Shown: piece by piece, positions 32,303 to 39,628 of the stretch | Position numbering within the stretch: position 1 is the first letter of the stretch | Layout of the letters: each line of letters begins with the position of its first letter | NCBI GenBank assembly: GCA_003451595.1 | Contig: DMDA01000082.1 | Span: 19,757-59,384 of the forward strand | Length of the DNA: 39,628 nucleotides | Reading direction: 5' to 3' | Source: Chloroflexota bacterium | GTDB lineage: Bacteria; Chloroflexota; Anaerolineae; Caldilineales; Caldilineaceae | The notes under the pieces: model-generated | The model's database searches: none | Told to the model about the DNA's origin: nothing | The model's input: the letters and a program-made list of their open reading frames with translations, nothing else | Program-made: the position numbers and the translations under genes

Positions 32303-33622
32303 ATGAGTATTTTGTCACCTTCCCCGGTCGCCACCCTGCCCGACTGGGTCGATATGCCCGACCCGCGCACACAACTGGCGCACGCTGATCCGGAGCTGTA
32401 CGCCGCCATCGAGATGGAGCGCCAACGCCAGGCGAACGGCATCGAACTGATTGCCAGCGAGAACTATGTTTCAGCAGCGGTGTTGGCGGCATTGGGCAGC
32501 GTCCTGACCAACAAATATGCTGAAGGCTACCCTGGAAAACGCTACTACGGCGGCTGCGATGCGGTGGATATCGCCGAGAACCTGGCGATTGCGCGGGCGA
32601 AGCAACTCTTTGGCGCCGACCATGCCAACGTCCAGCCGCACTCTGGCGCACAGGCGAATGAAGCCGTCTACTACGCGCTGCTCAAGCCGGGTGATGCGGT
32701 GCTGGGCTTGAAGCTCGATCACGGCGGCCACCTGACGCATGGCTTCCATCTCAACAGTTCAGGCAAACTGTACAACTTTCAGCACTACGGCGTCGATCCA
32801 CAGACCGAACGCATCGACTATGACGAAGTGGAGCAGCTGGCGTTAGTGCACCAGCCGAAGTTGCTCGTCGCTGGCGCCAGCGCCTATCCGCGTTTCTGGG
32901 ACTTCGCCCGCCTGCGCGCGATTGCCGACAAGGTGGGTGCGCGCTTGATGATGGACATGGCGCACATCGCCGGGTTGGTGGCGGCGAAACTGCATCCCGA
33001 CCCCGTGCCCTACTGCGATGTCGTGACGACTACAACGCATAAGACATTGCGCGGGCCGCGCGGCGGTTTGATCCTTTGCCGCGCCGAGCTGGCAAAGGAG
33101 ATCGACAAGGCGGTCTTTCCCGGCACGCAAGGCGGCCCGCTGATGCACGTCATCGCCTCAAAAGCGGTGGCCTTTGGCGAGGCGCTGCGCCCAGATTTCG
33201 TCGCCTATCAGCAGCGCGTGCTCGACAACGCACAAGTGTTGGCGCAGACGTTGCAAGCCGAGGGGCTGCGCATTGTCAGCGGCGGCACCGACAATCACCT
33301 GATGCTGGTCGATCTCAGCGTGTTGGGCGCCGACCGTCACGGCAATGAGATCACGGGCAAACTGGTGGAGAAGGCGCTCGACCACGCTGGCATCCACTGC
33401 AACAAGAACATGATCCCCTTCGACAAGAAGCCAGCATTGACGACGAGCGGCATTCGTCTCGGCACACCAGCCGGCACGACACGCGGCCTTGGCGCAGCGG
33501 AATTTGCACAGGTGGGGCGCTGGATCGCAATGATCGCCAAAGATCCAACCAATATGGACCTGCAGGAACAAGTGCAGATGGATGTCATGGCGATGATGAG
33601 CGCCTTCCCGGTGCCTGCATAG
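32303..33622 (+). CDS. glyA: Serine hydroxymethyltransferase
   Basis: A 439-residue PLP enzyme that converts serine and tetrahydrofolate to glycine and methylene-tetrahydrofolate, feeding the one-carbon pool. Signature segments are GIELIASENYVS (about 48-59), NKYAEGYPGKRYYGG (about 71-85), the PLP-contacting MMDMAHIAGLVAA (about 214-226) and the Schiff-base lysine in VVTTTTHKTLRGPRGG (about 236-251). An N-terminal extension of about 20 residues precedes the usual start of the fold. The methyltransferase at 10404-11303 uses the same cofactor pool. It has its own leader and ATG with GGAG. Confidence 0.97.
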   Translation: MSILSPSPVATLPDWVDMPDPRTQLAHADPELYAAIEMERQRQANGIELIASENYVSAAVLAALGSVLTNKYAEGYPGKRYYGGCDAVDIAENLAIARAKQLFGADHANVQPHSGAQANEAVYYALLKPGDAVLGLKLDHGGHLTHGFHLNSSGKLYNFQHYGVDPQTERIDYDEVEQLALVHQPKLLVAGASAYPRFWDFARLRAIADKVGARLMMDMAHIAGLVAAKLHPDPVPYCDVVTTTTHKTLRGPRGGLILCRAELAKEIDKAVFPGTQGGPLMHVIASKAVAFGEALRPDFVAYQQRVLDNAQVLAQTLQAEGLRIVSGGTDNHLMLVDLSVLGADRHGNEITGKLVEKALDHAGIHCNKNMIPFDKKPALTTSGIRLGTPAGTTRGLGAAEFAQVGRWIAMIAKDPTNMDLQEQVQMDVMAMMSAFPVPA

Positions 33623-33658
33623 CGCAATCAACCTGTCCCGCACCAAATCTCGCCAGCC

Positions 33659-33711
33659 GGAAGCGCAGGCTTGCAATACCCTTCCACCGAAAGTCAGTCA
33701 CCTGCGCTTCC
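33659..33711. repeat. Inverted repeat between glyA and the MFS gene
   Basis: Perfect 11-bp arms GGAAGCGCAGG (33659-33669) and CCTGCGCTTCC (33701-33711) flank 31 bp. It may act as the glyA terminator or as an operator in front of the transporter gene. Confidence 0.6.
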
Positions 33712-33740
33712 AGCCATGATCAACCAGAAAAGCATAAGGT

Positions 33741-35096
33741 ATGGCTGCCACAACAACATCGCAACCGCGCCGTTCCTGGTTTGGCACGCGCGAGCAAGTC
33801 GGCTGGTATTTCTACGATTGGGCAAATTCGGCCTTTTCGACAACGGTGGTTTCGGTCTTTCTCGGGCCGTATCTGACATCGGTGACGCGTGCGGCGGCGG
33901 ATAGCGAGGGCTTCGTCTATCCATTGGGCATCACCGTGCGCGCCGATGCTTTTTTCCCCTACATGGTGTCGCTATCGGTGCTGTTACAGGTCTTCTTCCT
34001 GCCGATCATGGGGGCAATTGTCGACTACACCCATCTGAAGAAGCGGCTGATGGCGATCTTTGCCTACACCGGCGCTTTTGCCACCATCGGCCTTTACTTC
34101 TTGAATGGCGACAATTACCTGTTAGGTGGCATCCTCTTCCTCATCGCCAACCTGAGTTTTGGCGCGGCGATGGTTTGTTACAATGCTTTTCTGCCCGAAA
34201 TCGCCGATCCCAATGAACGCGACAAGGTGTCATCCGTCGGCTGGGCGATGGGTTACCTGGGCGGCGGGTTGCTGCTGGCGTTGAATCTGGTCTTCTTCGC
34301 CCTGCACGATCGCTTTGGCGTCGATACAACCACGGCGGTGCGCATTAGCCTGGCGTCGGCGGGTCTGTGGTGGGCGCTGTTCACGCTGTTTCCTCTGGCG
34401 CGTTTGCAAAGTCGGCAACCACAGCGCCGGTTGCCGGCGGGTGAACGCTATCTGACGATTGGCTTCAAGCAACTGAGTCAGACGTTGCGCAGGTTGCCGC
34501 GCTACTCGCAAACACTGCTGTTCCTGGTGGCATATCTGCTCTACAACGATGGCATTCAGACGATCATTGCGCTGAGCGCACAATTTGGCAGCGAAGAGTT
34601 GGGCATGGGCGCCGACGAATTGCCGCCGCTCTTCCTGATGGTGCAGTTTGTCGCCTTTTTTGGCGCCCTGTTCTTCGGCTATCTGGCGCGCTGGATTGGC
34701 GCCAAGCGCGCGATCATTGTGAGTTTGCTGATTTGGACAGGCGTCACCATCTATGCCTATTCGCCCTTACTGGAGACAGGACGCCAGTTCTTCCTGCTTG
34801 GCGCCGTCATTGCGATGGTGTTGGGTGGGAGCCAGGCGTTGAGCCGCTCGCTCTTTTCGCAGATGATCCCCAAAGGTCAGGAAACGGAGTACTTCAGCCT
34901 CTACGAGATCAGCGAGCGCGGCACCAGCTGGCTAGGGCCGCTCTTCTTTGGGCTGGCGATCCAGTTCACGGGCAGCTATCGCGCTGCGGTGCTGGCGGTG
35001 GGCGTCTTCTTCGTCGCCGGCTTGATTTTGCTGCCGTTGGTCGATGTGCGTCGCGCCATTGTAGAAGCGGGCAACGAGGCGCCAGACAAGGTGTAG
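33741..35096 (+). CDS. MFS transporter, UMF1 family
   Basis: A 451-residue membrane protein of the UMF1 (Atg22-like) branch of the major facilitator superfamily. It opens with the branch marker GWYFYDWANSAFSTTVVSVFLGPYL and has about twelve hydrophobic segments split by a hydrophilic loop (about residues 225-250, QSRQPQRRLPAGERYL). The second half has AYLLYNDGIQTIIALSAQFG and GGSQALSRSLFSQMIP, also branch-typical. Eukaryotic relatives export amino acids from vacuoles; bacterial substrates are not established. The ribosome site is poor (AAGG very near ATG). It converges on the pyruvate kinase gene. Confidence 0.9.
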   Translation: MAATTTSQPRRSWFGTREQVGWYFYDWANSAFSTTVVSVFLGPYLTSVTRAAADSEGFVYPLGITVRADAFFPYMVSLSVLLQVFFLPIMGAIVDYTHLKKRLMAIFAYTGAFATIGLYFLNGDNYLLGGILFLIANLSFGAAMVCYNAFLPEIADPNERDKVSSVGWAMGYLGGGLLLALNLVFFALHDRFGVDTTTAVRISLASAGLWWALFTLFPLARLQSRQPQRRLPAGERYLTIGFKQLSQTLRRLPRYSQTLLFLVAYLLYNDGIQTIIALSAQFGSEELGMGADELPPLFLMVQFVAFFGALFFGYLARWIGAKRAIIVSLLIWTGVTIYAYSPLLETGRQFFLLGAVIAMVLGGSQALSRSLFSQMIPKGQETEYFSLYEISERGTSWLGPLFFGLAIQFTGSYRAAVLAVGVFFVAGLILLPLVDVRRAIVEAGNEAPDKV

Positions 35097-35113
35097 CAAA
35101 ATTGAGAAGGTGT

Positions 35114-35185
35114 GGGAGAGGCGATGAGGCGGACGCTCTTTCCGGTTTGAAGTGGGAAACGTCAGCCGTGCATGCAGCCTCTCCC
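35114..35185. repeat. Inverted repeat between convergent MFS and pyruvate kinase genes
   Basis: GGGAGAGGC (35114-35122) is complementary to GCCTCTCCC (35177-35185). The convergent setting suggests a shared termination structure. Confidence 0.45.
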
Positions 35186-35194
35186 TCGCGCCTG

Positions 35195-36952
<1,758 letters not shown>

Positions 36953-37081
36953 TGGCTAATAATTCCTTACTTGTCCGATGGATTTTGGCGTAATGCTACC
37001 ACACACAGCTTGAATCGAGAAGGTCAAAAAAAGCGTGCGCAGGCTGCCTGGACGGAAGGGGGATGTCCAGCAGCAGACGAA

Positions 37082-37104
37082 GCGCCTGCACTGATGACAG
37101 GCGC
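37082..37104 (-). terminator. Hairpin downstream of the ParB-fold gene
   Basis: A perfect 7-bp stem GCGCCTG/CAGGCGC with a 9-nt loop lies about 90 bp after the stop codon on the minus strand. It is within the 238-bp gap before pyruvate kinase, which has no other recognisable content. Confidence 0.35.
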
Positions 37105-37190
37105 GAGATGCGAAGGTCAACACACCGTCGAGGCCATTCCCTGTCAGCTATCGCTATGACTGCCAAAGCGCGTCGCGCGCAGGGGTAGCG

Positions 37191-38315
37191 TCAGGCAGCG
37201 ATGTTGAATAGGTCCGTAGCGGAATCGACCGGCGCCAGTTCGCGCTCCTCAACCGCCAGCCCGAATTGCTCTTGTTGCACCTGCTCTTCGTTTTCGGCTT
37301 CGGCCAGCGTGCGCTCCCCTGCCGCGTGGCGTGCGCGCGATTCGATGAACTCCTCCTCCGACATGCCAAGCGGTTTGTCCAGGTCGCCCAAAACGCGATG
37401 CCACTCGAATTTGAGCGTGCGCACTGCCTGCTCCCAAGGGCGCTCGCTATGCACCTCGGCGAAGGTGGCAACGGCGGCGTCCGGTGAGAGCGGCGCCAGC
37501 CCATAACTTGTGGCAAGCTGCTCGCGGTGGAATGCAATCCAGAGATAGAGGTCGGCCTCTGTACGTTTGGGAAAGCTGCTCATTAGATCGTGGCTGCGGA
37601 TGGCCTCGACCATCGGCAGATAGACGTTGTCGTACCAGCTTGCTACTGCTTCTTCCCAAGTCAGCCGATGATCGCTGCCCTCGCGCTCCAGATCGAGATT
37701 GCGCAGGTATTGATGCACCTGGATGTGGCGCAGCAAAATCTGGTAACGACCAGGTTCAGTCAGTTCGATGCCGTGACCGGGACGAATGACATCAAGTTGC
37801 GTCTCTTTCAGAAACTCCGTGCGTTCAATCTTGATCAGCCATTGATCGCGCTCGAAGTCCTCCATGTGCAACGGCACGTCGGTCGGTATCTCCGTGACAT
37901 AGGCTTCGATGTGGGTCAGGCCATTGGCGCGCGCCACGCTGACGCGGTGATTGCCATCGCGCACGAAATAGACGTCGCCAATTTTGTACACCTCAATTGG
38001 TGGAAAGCCCTCCATCGAGTGCATCACGGCGTCGATACGCGCCCACCGCTCCGGGTTCACGCCCGCGCGTGGCAGAAAAGTGCGCGTGAAATCACGATAG
38101 CGCCCCACACTTCCGACAATTTTACTCAGTGGCACCATTTGTGTGCCCATCTCAATCTGCTGGCGCGCTCTGATACGCTTTGCGACCTCGTCGTAACTCA
38201 CAAGGTCAACGTTGGCGCCGGTCATCTTCGCCATCAAGTCGGCGACTTGTGCTTTGCCGACATTGCGGCGGTATTTTTCTAGTGAATCGTAATTTACGCC
38301 TTGTGTCTCAGGCAT
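37191..38315 (-). CDS. ParB/sulfiredoxin-fold protein of unknown role
   Basis: A 374-residue soluble protein. The recognisable part is a ParB N-terminal-like (ParB/Srx fold) core around residues 65-145: VPLSKIVGSVGRYRDF, then FPPIEVYKIGDVYFVRDGNHRVSVARANG, in which DGNHR matches the nucleotide-binding ERHR/GNHR-type loop. There is no helix-turn-helix of a true centromere-binding ParB, and no parA gene nearby, so chromosome partition is unlikely. The C-terminal third is charged and Glu/Ala/Gln-rich and may be coiled. The start at 38315 is set by AAGGAG 7 nt upstream; the longer frame is discarded. Function unknown; a regulator or nuclease-fold enzyme are both possible. Confidence 0.7.
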   Translation of the reverse strand: MPETQGVNYDSLEKYRRNVGKAQVADLMAKMTGANVDLVSYDEVAKRIRARQQIEMGTQMVPLSKIVGSVGRYRDFTRTFLPRAGVNPERWARIDAVMHSMEGFPPIEVYKIGDVYFVRDGNHRVSVARANGLTHIEAYVTEIPTDVPLHMEDFERDQWLIKIERTEFLKETQLDVIRPGHGIELTEPGRYQILLRHIQVHQYLRNLDLEREGSDHRLTWEEAVASWYDNVYLPMVEAIRSHDLMSSFPKRTEADLYLWIAFHREQLATSYGLAPLSPDAAVATFAEVHSERPWEQAVRTLKFEWHRVLGDLDKPLGMSEEEFIESRARHAAGERTLAEAENEEQVQQEQFGLAVEERELAPVDSATDLFNIAA

Positions 38316-38488
38316 CGCTTTCTCCTTTTGGCAATCGCGACCATCTATCCATTCGATCTCCGTTTGCCAGAACAACAAACTATTTTAGTATAGCAGAGGT
38401 TCCATCGAACCCATAGTGTAAAATATACAAAAAGTAGTTATGGGGCGTTATTGATTTCTGGGTTGTAACGTCACACTGTTTGTTCACA

Positions 38489-38522
38489 ATCTTCCTGGAA
38501 GCCTTGGAGCTTCCGGGAAGAT
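38489..38522. repeat. Dispersed hairpin repeat, copy 3
   Basis: Arms ATCTTCCTGGAAGCC and AGCTTCCGGGAAGAT close a TTGG loop; it is followed by GAACAGC. It matches copies 1 and 2 (4254-4370) over nearly the full stem, with one G-T pair and one mismatch. Confidence 0.8.
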
Positions 38523-38597
38523 GAACAGCTAACCTTGAGGTCAGTCAGGCCGCTAGGCGTTGCAAGGTGAAGACGCAAGTCCACAAGTCATCGCTCC

Positions 38598-38627
38598 CCA
38601 GCGTGATACGCCGGCTTATCACGCTGG
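38598..38627 (-). terminator. Hairpin downstream of the gyrase-like gene
   Basis: A perfect 11-bp stem (CCAGCGTGATA/TATCACGCTGG) with an 8-nt loop lies about 50 bp after the stop codon of the minus-strand gene. There is no T tract. Confidence 0.5.
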
Positions 38628-38679
38628 AGGCAATACCCTGCAAGGCGCACTTTGCCCTGAACCAGTGAATGTGCGCCTG

Positions 38680-39628
38680 TCAGGCGGTCGGGGGAGTGGG
38701 GACTGGGATAGAGACGGCGGTCACGGCCACGCACTCATCGGCGCGCAGATTCATGCAGTTCACGCCCTGCACGACTCCCTCTTTCGCCGGCACTTCATGT
38801 GCGGCGAAACGAATGATCTTGCCAAGTCGCGAGATGGCAAAGATGTCGCTGCGGTCGTCGACAGCAACGACCCCGACAATGGCATCCGCCTTCATGGCGA
38901 CCTTACCGCCCGCGCCCGGCGCCTTATTGGCGGCAAACCCGCTCAGCAAACGCACCGTCCCTTTGCCATCTTGACCCAAAATGAAGACGCCGCCAGTAGT
39001 CGGCGCAGCTGCCACACCGACCACGCGGTCTCCCGGCTCCACGCGCAGCCCAAGACAGCCCCGCACCGGCACCAGTCGCTCGGCAAAGCGGATCGCCTGA
39101 CCTCTGTGAGTGATAATGAATAGCTCGTCGCTGCCGCTGCTCCAGCATGCTGCTGCCGGTGCGCCCCCCTCGCGCGGGTCGCTCAGCACCGTGCCAGGCT
39201 GCAACCCTCCACCCAGATATTGACGTGCAATCCGCCGCACGTGGCCGCGCACCGTGACAAGGACAAGGAAGGCGCCGTTGGCATCGGGCGTAACAACGGC
39301 CAACTGTTCCTCGGCGCGCAGTGGGAAGCGCGCCGTCAGCGCCTCCCCCCGGCCGCGCACCTCTCGCTCAACAATATCGGCGACAGGCACGCGGAAGGCG
39401 CGCCCCTGGTTCGTGAGCACAATCAGTCCGGCGTCCGCCTCGGCCAACACGAGGAAAGCCGGCGCGTCATTTTCCGGCGCGTCGAGGTCAAAAACGCCCA
39501 TGCCGCCGCGTCGCTGTCGCCCATAGAAGTGACGCGGCGTGCGCTTGGCGACGCCGCCCGCGCTGATCGTAATCAGGTTCATCGTTGTCGGCGGCTCGTT
39601 CGGCTCCTGTGGCGCTTCGTCATCACTG
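38680..39628 (-). CDS. DNA gyrase/topoisomerase IV subunit A, C-terminal propeller (5' end outside window)
   Basis: The visible 316 codons hold the six-bladed DNA-wrapping propeller of a GyrA/ParC-type protein. Repeated blade strands are seen: GLIVLTNQGRAFRVPV, VLVTVRGHVRRIARQYL, LFIITHRGQAIRFAERLV, VFILGQDGKGTVRLL and IFAISRLGKIIRFAAHEVP. The frame stays open to the window edge through an acidic, Pro-rich linker (DDEAPQEPNEPP), so the Met at 39582 is probably internal and the breakage-reunion domain lies upstream. The GyrA box reads QRRGGMG, with Met in the place of the usual Lys/Arg, which raises the chance of a ParC-like or specialised subunit. The chain ends in a Pro/Thr tail instead of the acidic tail common in GyrA. 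Confidence 0.85.
   Translation of the reverse strand, partial: SDDEAPQEPNEPPTTMNLITISAGGVAKRTPRHFYGRQRRGGMGVFDLDAPENDAPAFLVLAEADAGLIVLTNQGRAFRVPVADIVEREVRGRGEALTARFPLRAEEQLAVVTPDANGAFLVLVTVRGHVRRIARQYLGGGLQPGTVLSDPREGGAPAAACWSSGSDELFIITHRGQAIRFAERLVPVRGCLGLRVEPGDRVVGVAAAPTTGGVFILGQDGKGTVRLLSGFAANKAPGAGGKVAMKADAIVGVVAVDDRSDIFAISRLGKIIRFAAHEVPAKEGVVQGVNCMNLRADECVAVTAVSIPVPTPPTA

Larger units (their letters stand above)
38316..38679. other. Intergenic region between ParB-fold and gyrase-like genes
   Basis: This 364-bp gap holds a possible minus-strand -10 box (TATACT, 38392-38387) for the ParB-fold gene, copy 3 of the hairpin repeat, and the hairpin at 38598-38627. No ORF was supported. Confidence 0.5.

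Noticed and set aside
37191..38315. Chromosome-partitioning ParB
   Set aside because: It lacks the helix-turn-helix domain, a parA neighbour and parS-like sites; only the fold core resembles ParB.

Overview
This 39.6 kb window is bacterial chromosome with about 60% GC. It most likely comes from a member of the Chloroflexota, probably the Caldilineae/Anaerolineae side. That placement is inferred from several things together: long secreted proteins with Thr/Pro linkers that end in a short Leu-Pro motif (LYLPVVTR type), a KP-43-like subtilase, an archaeal-style thiolase next to a DUF35 pair, a MoxR/DUF58/DUF4129 set, a UxaE-type epimerase and a pyruvate:ferredoxin oxidoreductase (PFOR) split into two genes. 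No rRNA, tRNA, CRISPR array, insertion sequence or phage gene was found. The gene content is mostly housekeeping and central metabolism.

Layout. 1-4161 (+): the end of a HAD hydrolase, a thiolase, a DUF35 acyl-CoA-binding protein divided into two overlapping genes (zinc ribbon, then OB fold), and a probable tagaturonate epimerase. 4162-4435: a cluster of hairpin repeats between convergent genes. 4436-7777 (-): a large exported subtilisin with a repeat domain. 7778-8503: a long intergenic region with the protease promoter and a terminated structured RNA. 8504-10076 (-): a class II aldolase plus PfkB kinase operon. 10404-16825 (+): a pterin-dependent methyltransferase, DUF1638, RsgA, a UvrD/PcrA helicase and an AI-2E-type permease. 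16861-18333 (-): a DUF4129 membrane protein. 18659-22789 (+): the two PFOR genes, the first carrying a C-terminal CBS pair. 22908-25117 (-): moxR and DUF58. 25448-30238 (+): a 1596-residue exported multidomain protein. 30568-35096 (+): an enoyl-CoA hydratase/isomerase, an SDR, glyA and a UMF1-type MFS transporter. 35195-38315 (-): pyruvate kinase and a ParB-fold protein. 38680 to the end (-): the propeller half of a GyrA/ParC-type subunit, cut by the window edge.

How the parts fit. Pyruvate kinase makes pyruvate, PFOR oxidises it to acetyl-CoA with reduced ferredoxin, and the thiolase and enoyl-CoA/SDR genes act on acyl-CoAs. GlyA and the methyltransferase work on one-carbon units carried by folate. 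The aldolase/PfkB pair and UxaE point to use of plant- or polymer-derived sugars and uronates. The exported protease and the giant surface protein fit a heterotroph feeding on macromolecules.

Most notable points: the CBS-PFOR fusion, the split and translationally coupled DUF35 partner, the identical C-terminal tails on two unrelated exported proteins, a family of hairpin repeats, strong over-use of the palindrome GGCGCC, and a methyltransferase/DUF1638 pair.
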